A DNA stretch of 64,000 nt from Fluviicola sp. (GCA_017983675.1 JAGOAZ010000004.1:124001-188000); one strand, 5' to 3'. Shown: positions 44,010-52,564, numbered from the stretch's first letter. The notes: generated by a model from the letters alone, not told the origin. A program made the numbers and translations.

Positions 44010-44573
44010 GTGAAATTAAAGGTGCTTTTTATTGCAAACTTTTTGGGAATACTAACGATTCTGCAAACCAATACGAGTTGGTCTCAAACTGTACCTGATA
44101 GTTTAGTCAATCAAACAAGTGCACATTCTTCTACAGGAAATGATACCATCAATCAATATGTTGATGAAATCATTAAATTTTCAAAAAAGTTTTTAGGAAC
44201 ACCTTATCAATATGCTGGATCCACACCTTCTGGATTTGATTGCTCAGGATTCATTAACTATGTCATGGGGAATTTTGGATTTCAATTATCACGTTCATCA
44301 CCAGGAATTGCAGAATTTGGAAAAACGGTTAAGTTATCAGAATTACAACCAGGCGATTTGATGTTCTTTAAAGGACGAAGTGTCAATTCAACTTCAGTTG
44401 GACACGTAGCAATGGTAGTTGAAGTGAACAATGGCGTAATTAAATTTATTCATTCATCTACTTCAAGGGGCGTTGTAATTGATACGTTTAACGGTAGTCA
44501 ATACTACGTTCCAAGGTATTTAAAAGCAAAACGATTGGACTATGGTGTAGTTGATGCATCAAATTTTCGTTGA
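44010..44573 (+). CDS. NlpC/P60 peptidoglycan endopeptidase
   Basis: A 187-residue secreted cysteine peptidase that cuts peptidoglycan stem peptides. The signal sequence KLKVLFIANFLGILTIL is followed by a short linker and the NlpC/P60 domain: FDCSGFINYV with nucleophile Cys78, LQPGDLMFFKG, and GHVAMV with His132. No LysM or SH3 domain. It starts with GTG right after its promoter box; no alternative ATG is available. Its 3' end overlaps the convergent MFS gene by 34 bp. Likely role in cell-wall turnover. Confidence 0.88.
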   Translation: MKLKVLFIANFLGILTILQTNTSWSQTVPDSLVNQTSAHSSTGNDTINQYVDEIIKFSKKFLGTPYQYAGSTPSGFDCSGFINYVMGNFGFQLSRSSPGIAEFGKTVKLSELQPGDLMFFKGRSVNSTSVGHVAMVVEVNNGVIKFIHSSTSRGVVIDTFNGSQYYVPRYLKAKRLDYGVVDASNFR

Positions 44574-45727
44574 TGATGCGGATGTTTTAATAAATGCCAA
44601 ATCAAATAAACAATCGTTATAACCGCTGAACCAACGCCCACTAAAAACACCTGATATACAGATTGAAATGTGTTTTCATACAAGTAATTGGTCAATAAAG
44701 CACCCGAAAAAATCCCAAATTCCAAAGCGATAAACATGGTGCCTGCTCCAATTCCTCTTCTTGATTCAGGAGATAAATCGGCCGTCCACGCAAAGATAGT
44801 AGGAGAGGAGATGCCCGTTGCAACACCAAAAATAATCGATGCACTTGTATACGAAAATGCTGTTTGTGCTGTTCCAATTTGAAACATAGAAAATGCAAGC
44901 AAGCTCATCCCGATTAACAAAACTTGTCTTCTACCTATTCGATCTGAAAGTTTTCCGGCTGTTAAACGAATGGTAATTGTTGCAAGGACATAATAAATAA
45001 AGAAGGATCCTTTGTTTTCAATCTTCAAATAAGTTGAGATATCTGGGGTGAGCACAAAAATTATTCCACTACATATTGCCGAAAGAAACATCACTACTGC
45101 TACGGGTATGACAGAAGGCTCAATGATTTCATCTTTTTTAATGCGTAATAATTTAAATGAAAATTTTTCCCTTTTAACAAGTGTTTCTTTTGTTTGAGCG
45201 ACAAAAAGTTGCGCTACAATTACCATTAAAGCTGAGAATAGGAACAATCCATTTAAACCAACTTGATGTACGATAAATGTGCTAATTCCTTGTCCAACGC
45301 CGATACCAAGTGAAATGAAAGTTCCCCAAATTCCCATTCCAGTTCCGCGCTTGTCTTTCGGTAAAATATCTGTAATTAAAGCGGTTGCACCTGTAGGGAA
45401 AAATCCGGTTGCAAAACCATGTATAAAACGAATGATTAACAAGGTCAAAACCGAAAAGCTAAAAACGTAGGAAACACTTGCAATCAAACTGACTATAATT
45501 CCAAACAGCAACACTTTTTTACGACCAATTGAATCCGACAATTTACCTGAAAATGGGCGAGATAACCCTGCAGAAATGGTAAATAATCCTATAATCCATC
45601 CTTTGTACGATGCACCTTCTAAATCCGTGATTATTGCATTCATTTCTGGGATGATACAATTGAAACTCAATATAAAAAAGAACATTGAGAGACAAATAAA
45701 CCAGAAATTGCGTGAGTAATTTTTCAA
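44540..45727 (-). CDS. MFS transporter, 12-TM multidrug-type
   Basis: A 395-residue major-facilitator permease with 12 hydrophobic segments and both signature loops: SGKLSDSIGRKKVLLFG after TM2 and AGKLSDRIGRRQVLLIG in the second half. The N-terminal FWFICLSMFFFILSFNC is TM1. Resembles drug:proton antiporters such as YfcJ/AraJ-like proteins; substrate unknown. The initiator is a TTG at 45727 (the first ATG would cut into TM1), 7 nt after a perfect -7 box. The 3' end overlaps the NlpC/P60 gene. Confidence 0.85.
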   Translation of the reverse strand: MKNYSRNFWFICLSMFFFILSFNCIIPEMNAIITDLEGASYKGWIIGLFTISAGLSRPFSGKLSDSIGRKKVLLFGIIVSLIASVSYVFSFSVLTLLIIRFIHGFATGFFPTGATALITDILPKDKRGTGMGIWGTFISLGIGVGQGISTFIVHQVGLNGLFLFSALMVIVAQLFVAQTKETLVKREKFSFKLLRIKKDEIIEPSVIPVAVVMFLSAICSGIIFVLTPDISTYLKIENKGSFFIYYVLATITIRLTAGKLSDRIGRRQVLLIGMSLLAFSMFQIGTAQTAFSYTSASIIFGVATGISSPTIFAWTADLSPESRRGIGAGTMFIALEFGIFSGALLTNYLYENTFQSVYQVFLVGVGSAVITIVYLIWHLLKHPHHQRKFDASTTP

Positions 45728-45734
45728 AGTGGTG

Positions 45735-45742
45735 CAAAAGTA
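45735..45742 (-). promoter_or_regulatory. -7 promoter element for the MFS gene
   Basis: TACTTTTG on the minus strand, 7 nt before the TTG start at 45727. Confidence 0.55.
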
Positions 45743-45819
45743 CGTTTTTAATCAGCTTAAATGATCGGCATCAAACAATATTACTTGAATTCTGTTTAAC
45801 TTTATAAAAATTGAAGATT

Positions 45820-46350
45820 ATGATGGAAGCTACATTCGGAGCAGGTTGTTTTTGGTGCATAGAAGCATGTTTTAAAGCAGTTACAGGAATTGTGAGTGTT
45901 GTGCCCGGTTTTTCAGGTGGAACCTTGGAAAATCCAACTTATCAAGAAGTGTGTACTGGTACAACTGGTCATGCAGAAGTTGCACGGGTTGTGTATGATG
46001 AAACAGTTATTTCGTACGAAGAATTACTTGAATTATATTGGTTTGTTCATGATCCAACGCAATTGAACCGTCAAGGGAATGATGTTGGAACGCATTACCG
46101 ATCTGTCATTTTTTATCACAATGACGCACAACGACAATTAGCTGAACAATTCAAAGCACGTTTGACTGAAGAAAAAGTGTGGGATCTACCAATTGTTACA
46201 GAAATCAGTCCATTGATAAATTTTTATCCTGCAGAGGATTACCATGTAAACTATTACGAACTAAATCCTGGTAATGCATATTGCCAAGCAATTGTTCGAC
46301 CCAAAGTGGAGAAATTTAAAAAAGTATTTGCGAAAAAATTAAAAGATTAA
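45820..46350 (+). CDS. msrA: Peptide-methionine (S)-S-oxide reductase
   Basis: Reduces methionine S-sulfoxide in oxidised proteins with thioredoxin. The 176-residue protein carries the active-site GCFWCIEA with catalytic Cys10, the substrate motif GYSGG as GFSGG, and HYRSVIFYH, EDYHVNYYELN. Two adjacent ATGs (45820 and 45823) are possible starts; the earlier TTG is unlikely. There is no MsrB domain. TAACTTTA (45797-45804) is a one-mismatch -7 box. A bidirectional terminator follows. Confidence 0.93.
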   Translation: MMEATFGAGCFWCIEACFKAVTGIVSVVPGFSGGTLENPTYQEVCTGTTGHAEVARVVYDETVISYEELLELYWFVHDPTQLNRQGNDVGTHYRSVIFYHNDAQRQLAEQFKARLTEEKVWDLPIVTEISPLINFYPAEDYHVNYYELNPGNAYCQAIVRPKVEKFKKVFAKKLKD

Positions 46351-46389
46351 AAAAAATCCCCAACTACACTTGTAATTGGGGATTTTTTT
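46351..46389. terminator. Bidirectional terminator between msrA and the Spy-like gene
   Basis: A 13-bp stem AAAAAATCCCCAA/TTGGGGATTTTTT around a 12-nt loop, flanked by A and T runs suited to both convergent genes. Confidence 0.88.
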
Positions 46390-46825
46390 ATAATTCGATT
46401 TCAACTTTTCGTTTACCTGATTTTGATTCCATTTCTTTTTGAATCATTTCAAATTTTTTAAATTGATCTGGGGTTAAATGTTGTTTATACATTTCTACGC
46501 GTGCTTTATTATTAGCTTCTATCATTTTCTTCTTTTGTTCAGCTGTTAATGATTGATTATTTCTAACAGCATCATTTTTTTTAGCGATTCCTACATTTAC
46601 TTCATTAATTAAACCAACTTGAGAAGGGGTTAAATTGAGTTGTTTAGTCATTACTTTTGTTAAGCGTTCAGCTCTTTCTTCTGGTGTCAAAATAACAAGT
46701 TTTTCAACTTTTTTTGTTTCAATTTTACCTTTCGGCATTGAAGTTGTTTTTTTCACCTGTTTTGTTTGACCAAATGCACTTGATCCTGCAATAATTGTAC
46801 AAACTAATAGAATTGTTTTTATCAT
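46388..46825 (-). CDS. Secreted helical protein (Spy/CpxP-like, LTPxQ)
   Basis: A 145-residue periplasmic protein: signal peptide MIKTILLVCTIIAGSSAFGQ and a helical body with the LTPEERAERLTKVMTKQLNLTPSQ and LTPDQFKKFEMIQKEM pattern (LTPxQ repeats) seen in Spy/CpxP-type chaperone-like proteins of Bacteroidota. No catalytic residues. The start was set at 46825 by the signal peptide; the 31-residue upstream extension is AT-rich, lacks coding character and partly overlaps the CPBP gene. Role in envelope stress is an inference. Confidence 0.65.
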   Translation of the reverse strand: MIKTILLVCTIIAGSSAFGQTKQVKKTTSMPKGKIETKKVEKLVILTPEERAERLTKVMTKQLNLTPSQVGLINEVNVGIAKKNDAVRNNQSLTAEQKKKMIEANNKARVEMYKQHLTPDQFKKFEMIQKEMESKSGKRKVEIEL

Positions 46826-46877
46826 TTTTTTAAACTTAAAATTAATAATTAAATAGTTTTCAAAAATTGTGCCATTA

Positions 46878-47414
46878 TTAATTAAGTTTACTCCAATAAT
46901 AAAAGAGTACAAAATCATAAGTTATATGGGCGGCAATGCAAAACCAAATTCCTAACGGTTCAAGTGCGTAACTGATTACGATTATAAAAAACAATACAAA
47001 AATTCCATACTTTGTTGTTGACCAGTCTTTTGGATTGATGTACCCATGTATCGTGACAAAAAATACTGCTGCTATCAAGGGATGTAGCCATTCTTGAAGT
47101 GCTAAACGGAATAAAATTTCTTCTCCAAATCCAGCACAAATGGATAAAAACAAGAGTTCAAAAACCGTAAGATGAAGCGATTTAATCGTTGCAATTTGGG
47201 CTGAAATGGACGTGCTTTCGCTACCTATATTCGTCAGTACAATCATGAAAAAACCAAAAACAAATCCAAATTCTGCACCAATCATGGTCCAAGTCAATGA
47301 GTATTTTCCAAGTTGTAAAAAGGTTTCAATTGTAGGCATTCCAACAATTAACCATCCCAATGGTGCCATCAGTAAGGTCAAAACACCCAACAATAAAAAC
47401 TTGCTTTTTTTCAA
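46878..47414 (-). CDS. CPBP-family intramembrane metalloprotease
   Basis: A 178-residue membrane protein with five or six hydrophobic segments and the CPBP/Abi motif GEEILFR (EE-x-x-x-R), a histidine in FVTIHGY and a second in IAAHITYD. Relatives process prenylated or bacteriocin-like peptides; the substrate here is unknown. It starts with TTG at 47414, just 2 nt after the cupin gene's stop, indicating coupled translation; the next Met is well inside the first helix. Confidence 0.82.
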   Translation of the reverse strand: MKKSKFLLLGVLTLLMAPLGWLIVGMPTIETFLQLGKYSLTWTMIGAEFGFVFGFFMIVLTNIGSESTSISAQIATIKSLHLTVFELLFLSICAGFGEEILFRLALQEWLHPLIAAVFFVTIHGYINPKDWSTTKYGIFVLFFIIVISYALEPLGIWFCIAAHITYDFVLFYYWSKLN

Positions 47415-47416
47415 GT

Positions 47417-47896
47417 TTATGTCATTTTTAGGATGATTTCCTTGTGTTGCGGATAGAGTGGTAATAAATCTTGAGCGGTGAATAATTCAAAATCTGCAAA
47501 ATCAAAACCAGGAGCAACAGCACAAGAAACCAAGGCGTAACCTTCTCTTCCGAGAACTTCTGATCCAAAAATAGTTCCACCTTTAACGAGTAAAAATGGC
47601 TGTTCACCAGCTTCGTTTGCTAATCCCAAGTGATGTGCAGTGTGCGTTTCACCCTCAATTGTATGAACCAACAACGTGTTTCCTTCGTGAAAATACCACG
47701 CTTCATCTGATGTGATACGGTGAAAACGTGAATAATTTTCTCCAGTAAGTAGAAAATAAATACTGGTCATTAATTGTCTTTCTGAACCTTGAATAGTTGT
47801 TTCAGAACGATACGTTTCTTTGTAAAAACCACCTTCAGGATGTGGAAGTAATCCTAATTGATCAATCAATTCTTGAGCTCTCTTTGGTAATTCCAT
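47417..47896 (-). CDS. Cupin-like DUF985 protein
   Basis: A 159-residue soluble protein matching the DUF985 (cupin_5) family: LLPHPEGGFYKETYRS, SIYFLLTGENYSRFHRI, DEAWYFHEGN, and VAPGFDFADFEL. The fold is a small jelly-roll barrel; metal- or sugar-binding is suggested for relatives but the enzyme activity is not established. It overlaps the upstream barrel gene by one base and is followed by the CPBP gene after 2 bp. Confidence 0.87.
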   Translation of the reverse strand: MELPKRAQELIDQLGLLPHPEGGFYKETYRSETTIQGSERQLMTSIYFLLTGENYSRFHRITSDEAWYFHEGNTLLVHTIEGETHTAHHLGLANEAGEQPFLLVKGGTIFGSEVLGREGYALVSCAVAPGFDFADFELFTAQDLLPLYPQHKEIILKMT

Positions 47897-48669
47897 TATT
47901 CAATTGGTCCTTTAGGAAATGTAATGTTTCTATTTTTTTGATTCGGAAGGTAATAGCGCAAATCGATAGTAAAATAACCAGCTATAATAGGTTTGTATGC
48001 AACTATTTTATTACCTGTACCAGATTGATTGAAGATGCTTACACCAAAAAGCGTTGGTCGAAAAGGAACTTTTGCTCCTGCTCCTATATAAATGATGCCC
48101 GATTTTTCTGTTCGGTATTCAAAACCAATTCCAGCATTCATTGAAAAATAGGTGCGATTGGTTCTTCTTCCTTCAACATATATACTTTTTCCTTGTCCAA
48201 CAATAATCGAGTCCCGAACATCGGAAGGGTAGTGGTTAATTGCGATTCCCAAATTTGCATTCATGAACCATTTCCTATCCAATTGCACATGGATCATGCC
48301 GTTGATTGGGACATCATAGTTAACAAATGCAAGTTCTTGATTTCTGTAGATACCTGAATCGGGTATGTTTACTTGCGCATTGTAAATTCTTCTAACTTGT
48401 GATAGTCCTGTTTCGATTGAAATGTTTTTTGTTAGTCCAATTCGTATTATTCCGCCAAAAGTATAACCAACTTTATTCGTGAAAGTAGTTTGCATTGCGC
48501 CAGTTGTATCCTCAAAATAGGTAGCTTTTGCGCCAATAAAATTAGTTGGAATCACCGGAGAAGCACAAATACCAAAATACGTTGGGTATTTTTGATTGGA
48601 AAATTTCATTTGGGCATTCAAAGAGAATGTCAGAAAACCCAATAAACAAAGCAATCGTAATTTTATCAT
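47896..48669 (-). CDS. Outer-membrane barrel protein
   Basis: A 257-residue protein: signal peptide MIKLRLLCLLGFLTFSLNAQ, then OmpW/porin-like strands (KVGYTFGGIIRIGLTKNISIETGLSQVRRIY, quoted as TFGGIIRIGLTKNISIETG) and C-terminal FTIDLRYYLPNQK with a short tail. The TTG-initiated extension of six codons is unlikely. It is the first gene of a leftward operon with the cupin and CPBP genes. No specific function. Confidence 0.6.
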   Translation of the reverse strand: MIKLRLLCLLGFLTFSLNAQMKFSNQKYPTYFGICASPVIPTNFIGAKATYFEDTTGAMQTTFTNKVGYTFGGIIRIGLTKNISIETGLSQVRRIYNAQVNIPDSGIYRNQELAFVNYDVPINGMIHVQLDRKWFMNANLGIAINHYPSDVRDSIIVGQGKSIYVEGRRTNRTYFSMNAGIGFEYRTEKSGIIYIGAGAKVPFRPTLFGVSIFNQSGTGNKIVAYKPIIAGYFTIDLRYYLPNQKNRNITFPKGPIE

Positions 48670-48715
48670 ACTTTTTGTTTTAACCAATAACGTAGAAATG
48701 AGTGATTTCGTTTGT

Positions 48716-49303
48716 TTACTCGGATTTCCAAGTTGTTACGTATTCTATTGGTTTTCGCTGTCCTTTTGGCCATTCAATTTCTGGATAACCAAGGTAAAAC
48801 AAGCCAATACAAGATTGTTGTTCATTTAACGCAAGAAAAGTACGGAATTGATTTGATTTCACCATGTTTGTTGACGACCAAAAAGCACCAATTCCTTGAG
48901 CAGTAGCTGTTAAATGCATGTTTTGAACAGCACATGCTACTGCAGCAAAATCATCTGCTTCACTAATTTTTGTTGTCGCCTCACGTTCAACAATAAGCGC
49001 TATGACAGCTGAAGCTAATTTGGGACGATTAATCAATTTGATTAACTTTTTATCGTTTTGAAGTTCTTTTGGCGTTTCTGCTAAATATGCATTGCCTAAA
49101 ACTTCACTCAATTTCATTAATGCGTTATCTTGTAGCACGACAAAACGCCACGGTTGAGTTAATCCATGTGAAGGTGCCCAAATTGCATTGTTTAATAACA
49201 ATTCAATTTGTTCGCGGTGAATTTTACGTTTGCTGTATTGTTCAGGATAAATAGATCTTCTATCGCGAATGATTTCTGTTATTTCACTTAAATTGTAACG
49301 CAT
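48716..49303 (-). CDS. Nitroreductase-family flavoprotein
   Basis: A 195-residue FMN-dependent NAD(P)H oxidoreductase of the YdjA/nfsB superfamily. Typical segments: IIRDRRSIYPEQY (FMN-binding Arg), AIWAPSHGLTQPWRFVVL (given as WAPSHGLTQPWRF), ACAVQNMHLTATAQGIGAFW (FMN contacts) and FYLGYPEIEWPKGQRKP. Natural substrate is unknown. The ATG at 49303 is chosen because the reading frame's upstream extension runs into the promoter box at 49319-49326. Confidence 0.9.
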   Translation of the reverse strand: MRYNLSEITEIIRDRRSIYPEQYSKRKIHREQIELLLNNAIWAPSHGLTQPWRFVVLQDNALMKLSEVLGNAYLAETPKELQNDKKLIKLINRPKLASAVIALIVEREATTKISEADDFAAVACAVQNMHLTATAQGIGAFWSSTNMVKSNQFRTFLALNEQQSCIGLFYLGYPEIEWPKGQRKPIEYVTTWKSE

Positions 49304-49318
49304 ACGTGCTTTTTTAAG

Positions 49319-49326
49319 CAAAGATA
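49319..49326 (-). promoter_or_regulatory. -7 promoter element for the nitroreductase gene
   Basis: TATCTTTG on the minus strand, 15 nt before the ATG at 49303. Confidence 0.6.
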
Positions 49327-49362
49327 CATTCGTTTTTTGAATGCTGAAATAAACAAAATGAA

Positions 49363-50793
49363 TTATCGCTCGTTTTGGCTATCGATTACTTTTTGAATAG
49401 CAAAAAAAGTTTTGTCAATCGTTTCGTATTGTCCATTTGGTAATGGTCCTAAAGCAGGTGCTGCGACGAGATAACCAGCGGCATCAATTAAATTATAACT
49501 CGGTGTAACAGCTACTTTATACGATTTAAACAACTCGTTATTTGCATTTACAGCGATACTTTCCCATGGATAAGCATTTTTAAACGTCATTAATTCTTGA
49601 TCGGTAACATTTCGTTCGTTTTTAATAACCATCAAGAAATTGACAGCTTTGTAGTATTTATTGTAAATCGGAATTAATAAATCCAATTGTTTGCGCTGTT
49701 CTTGACTCGTTGGATCGACGAAAAACAAATACAAGTGTTTTCCTTCAAATTGTTTTAAATCAACTACTTTTCCGTTATCAACAATCATGAATTCAGGTGC
49801 TTGGGCACCAATTGCTAAATCTGTTAATCGTTCGTATATGTTTTTGGCAATGAGTTTATTTTCTTTAAATCCACCAAAACGAGCGACACTATCAAGAATG
49901 GTTAAGATGGTCGTTTGCGGATATTCTTTTTGATAATAAACTTCGCTCAGTAGTTTAATCATCACATATTCACGCAACTTTAAATTATTCTTCATTGTGT
50001 ATTCACTGGCCATCGCTCGGTTGATGATTGTTGGACTTGACTGGACAATTCCCTGGTATATTTTTTCATTTAATTTGCTGTCAACATGTTGCATGAATTG
50101 GGCATAAAAAACATTGATGTATTCCATGTAAGCAGTTGAATGATAATTCATTGGGATATTTTTAATGTAAAAATCGTATTTTTCATAGCGATTTCTATTT
50201 CCTAAAAATGTTAAATTATCTAAGCGTGCAATCGTGAACTTTCGGTGATAATTGAAGAAATCATTCAAGGTGTCAGCTACATAATATTTTTCAACATTCG
50301 TCTTGAATGAATCAAGTTGAAGTGCAAAAATGGGTGATTCAATATTTTTTTTAGTGTAATAGCGTGCCAAGAACTCGTCTGCCCAGCTGTCCAGTTCTAA
50401 AACTTGAAAGTTCACATCCTTCTCCGATAAATTTTGAAATGCGATTTCAACAAAATTACCTGCTGGACGATAAGGATCATATGGATTTTTGGCTGGAAGG
50501 TATATATCATAACTTTTTCCAGGTGCTGCTAAAATGATGCCTTTGTTGTTATTGCTAACAATATACAATTGTTGCGTTGTCGTTAAAAAAAACGAAACGG
50601 TAAAAGTACTGTCTTCTTGGACGATAACAGAAGCAATTTGATCCGTTTTAAAGGACAATAAATCAGAAATTTGTAAAATATCAACTTGCTTTCCAACGTA
50701 AGCTGGAGCATAACCATGTATTGTTGTAATTTCTGTAGCAGAACCAACAAATGCACTGAAGATTAAAAAAACGAATAAAATAAACTTAATCAT
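49363..50793 (-). CDS. Exported thioredoxin-like protein lacking CXXC
   Basis: A 476-residue exported protein: signal peptide MIKFILFVFLIFSAFVGS, an N-terminal DUF4369-like beta domain (about 20-120), a long helical middle (about 130-330), and a TlpA/thioredoxin-like C-terminal domain (APEFMIVDNGKVVDLKQFEGK, quoted as QAPEFMIVDNGK, then HLYLFFVDPTSQEQRKQL). The position of the redox CXXC is occupied by DPTSQEQ, and I find no cysteine anywhere in the protein, so it cannot be a disulfide oxidoreductase. It is 5 bp from coaD in the leftward operon. Role unknown, perhaps structural or binding. Confidence 0.78.
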   Translation of the reverse strand: MIKFILFVFLIFSAFVGSATEITTIHGYAPAYVGKQVDILQISDLLSFKTDQIASVIVQEDSTFTVSFFLTTTQQLYIVSNNNKGIILAAPGKSYDIYLPAKNPYDPYRPAGNFVEIAFQNLSEKDVNFQVLELDSWADEFLARYYTKKNIESPIFALQLDSFKTNVEKYYVADTLNDFFNYHRKFTIARLDNLTFLGNRNRYEKYDFYIKNIPMNYHSTAYMEYINVFYAQFMQHVDSKLNEKIYQGIVQSSPTIINRAMASEYTMKNNLKLREYVMIKLLSEVYYQKEYPQTTILTILDSVARFGGFKENKLIAKNIYERLTDLAIGAQAPEFMIVDNGKVVDLKQFEGKHLYLFFVDPTSQEQRKQLDLLIPIYNKYYKAVNFLMVIKNERNVTDQELMTFKNAYPWESIAVNANNELFKSYKVAVTPSYNLIDAAGYLVAAPALGPLPNGQYETIDKTFFAIQKVIDSQNER

Positions 50794-50798
50794 GTTTC

Positions 50799-51257
50799 TT
50801 AAACGAGCAAAGCTGCATTAGTTACAAATTGATCAATGTTTCCTCCAGATTTGTGTATTTCTCGAATTATCGTTGAATTGATAGCTAAAAATTGAGGGTT
50901 TGGCAATAAAAAAACCGTTTCAATTGCTGCTAAATCTCTATTTAATAATGCGATAGGTTGCTCGTAATTGAAATCTTTGGTGTCGCGCAATCCACGTACG
51001 ATATGTGTGCAGTTGTTTTTAGCACAAAAGTCAACTGTTAATCCTTGAAAAAAAGTAATCGAAACTCTTGCTTCATTATTAAATAAAGTCGAAATGTGTT
51101 CCAAGCGTTTTTGTTTGTCAAAAAAAGATTGTTTCGATGTGTTTTCGCCAATTGCAATGATGACTTCATCAAAGAGTGTAAGCGCTCTTTTAACAATATC
51201 TTCGTGACCTTTTGTAAAGGGGTCAAATGAACCAGGGAAACAAGCGCATGTTTTCAT
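50799..51257 (-). CDS. coaD: Phosphopantetheine adenylyltransferase
   Basis: Penultimate step of coenzyme A synthesis (4'-phosphopantetheine to dephospho-CoA). The 152-residue protein shows the nucleotidyl-transferase motif PGSFDPFTKGHEDI and IVRGLRDTKDFNYEQPIALLNRDL (quoted as VRGLRDTKDFNYE), with ISSTIIRE-like NSTIIREIHKSGG near the end. Starts inside the rsmD stop (ATGA overlap), so they are coupled. Confidence 0.96.
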   Translation of the reverse strand: MKTCACFPGSFDPFTKGHEDIVKRALTLFDEVIIAIGENTSKQSFFDKQKRLEHISTLFNNEARVSITFFQGLTVDFCAKNNCTHIVRGLRDTKDFNYEQPIALLNRDLAAIETVFLLPNPQFLAINSTIIREIHKSGGNIDQFVTNAALLV

Positions 51258-51799
51258 GACTGAGTAATTTGAAAAAAACTAAAGTAAACATTTCCAAAAT
51301 TTCGAACATCATAAAAATGCGGTAAATGACTTAAGTCAGTTTGCCTACCATGTTCGATGATCATCCAACCACCTGGGTTTAAGATGTCAAATTCGTAAAC
51401 TTTTTGAACCAATGCTGCGTGAAAAGTCGCATCATATGGAGGATCGGAGAATATTAAATCGTAAGTAGCTTTTGTTTTTTCCAAGAATTGAAGCACATCG
51501 TTTTTAGCAATTTGCCATTCGTCACCAATTGCTAATTCTTTCCAAAGTTTGTACATGTATTTGATACAAACAGGATGTCTATCAACCGATGTAACTGTTC
51601 CAGCTTCGCGCGATAAAAATTCCAAGGATATATTTCCGGTACCAGCACATAAATCAAGAATAGTCAAATTCAACAAATCCATTCTATTTTCAATCATGTT
51701 GAAAAGCCCTTCTTTCGCATAATCTGTTGTTGGTCGAGAAGGAAAACTTTTTGGCGGGCTAAATCTTCTTGCTTTATAAATCCCTCTTACTATACGCAC
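51254..51799 (-). CDS. rsmD: 16S rRNA (guanine-N2) methyltransferase RsmD
   Basis: Methylates G966 of 16S rRNA using SAM. The 181-residue protein contains MRIVRGIYKARRF, RPTTDYAKEGLFNMI, the SAM-binding LDLCAGTGNISLEFLSR and the catalytic DPPY in IFSDPPYDA. The adjacency to coaD is conserved in many bacteria. It overlaps the upstream DUF3822 gene by 10 bp. Confidence 0.95.
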   Translation of the reverse strand: MRIVRGIYKARRFSPPKSFPSRPTTDYAKEGLFNMIENRMDLLNLTILDLCAGTGNISLEFLSREAGTVTSVDRHPVCIKYMYKLWKELAIGDEWQIAKNDVLQFLEKTKATYDLIFSDPPYDATFHAALVQKVYEFDILNPGGWMIIEHGRQTDLSHLPHFYDVRNFGNVYFSFFQITQS

Positions 51800-52539
51800 A
51801 ATGTTTGGTATTGAATATGTTTATTTGGAAGAAACTCGAAATGAACTTCTTTAAAAGGTGGTAAGCTTTTCGCTAAGGTCGTCAATTGATTTGCTTTATC
51901 GATTGTCTCTTGTTGTGTAGCACTCAAACTAAGAATAGTCTTTTCGGAAATAGCTAATTTCTGAATACAAGTGAGTGTTTGGTACAAAACATCTTCAATT
52001 GCTTGATAAACGTGAGCGGTAGCATGAACGATAGCACCTCCTTTTCGAATGACGATTAAAAAAATATCTTCTTGTAATACGATTTCAATTTTTGTTGCAC
52101 TAATTGCTCCTCCTTGTAAACCACGCAATACATGTGTTAATTCATGTTGAATGACAATGCGCGGATACTTAACAATTAAAACTGATTTTATCCAAAGTGG
52201 CAGTTGATAAACGGCTACAGCATTCCATTCTAACAAGCGGTTATAATCCGTTTCGCCTTTTGGTATGGGTTCACTTTGTGTAAATTGTAACAATTTATCC
52301 ACTTTATTTGTTGCAAAAAGCGGAGAAGGAACAAGCGTGAAATTAGTGGAAGCATAGGAACATGAAAAGTTCTCATACGTTACATCAGTTGGTAACGTGT
52401 CGATTAACTGTAAAAAAGTTTCTTTGTATCCGAAATCTGTTTTGTTTGGACAGGTTAATGATTCCAACGCATGTAGGGAGGTCCCATCCCATTGAAAGGC
52501 AGAAATTCGAGAAGAGGTAATTTCAAAAATTAATTGCAC
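51790..52539 (-). CDS. DUF3822 family protein
   Basis: A roughly 249-residue protein resembling DUF3822, an actin/ASKHA-like family in Bacteroidota: strand-rich segments QLIFEITSSRISAFQWDG and, later, IVIRKGGAIVHATAHVYQAIEDVLYQ (quoted as LIVIRKGGAIVHATAHVYQ). The open frame runs further upstream to 52701, but the region contains a perfect promoter box at 52557-52564 and overlaps the divergent helicase, so I take the GTG at 52539. It heads the operon with rsmD, coaD and the thioredoxin-like gene. Function unknown. Confidence 0.65.
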   Translation of the reverse strand: MQLIFEITSSRISAFQWDGTSLHALESLTCPNKTDFGYKETFLQLIDTLPTDVTYENFSCSYASTNFTLVPSPLFATNKVDKLLQFTQSEPIPKGETDYNRLLEWNAVAVYQLPLWIKSVLIVKYPRIVIQHELTHVLRGLQGGAISATKIEIVLQEDIFLIVIRKGGAIVHATAHVYQAIEDVLYQTLTCIQKLAISEKTILSLSATQQETIDKANQLTTLAKSLPPFKEVHFEFLPNKHIQYQTLCV

Positions 52540-52556
52540 AAGCTTTTCCTTTCTTA

Positions 52557-52564
52557 CAAAGGTA
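52557..52564 (-). promoter_or_regulatory. -7 promoter element for the DUF3822-rsmD-coaD operon
   Basis: TACCTTTG on the minus strand, 17 nt before the proposed GTG start at 52539. Confidence 0.5.
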
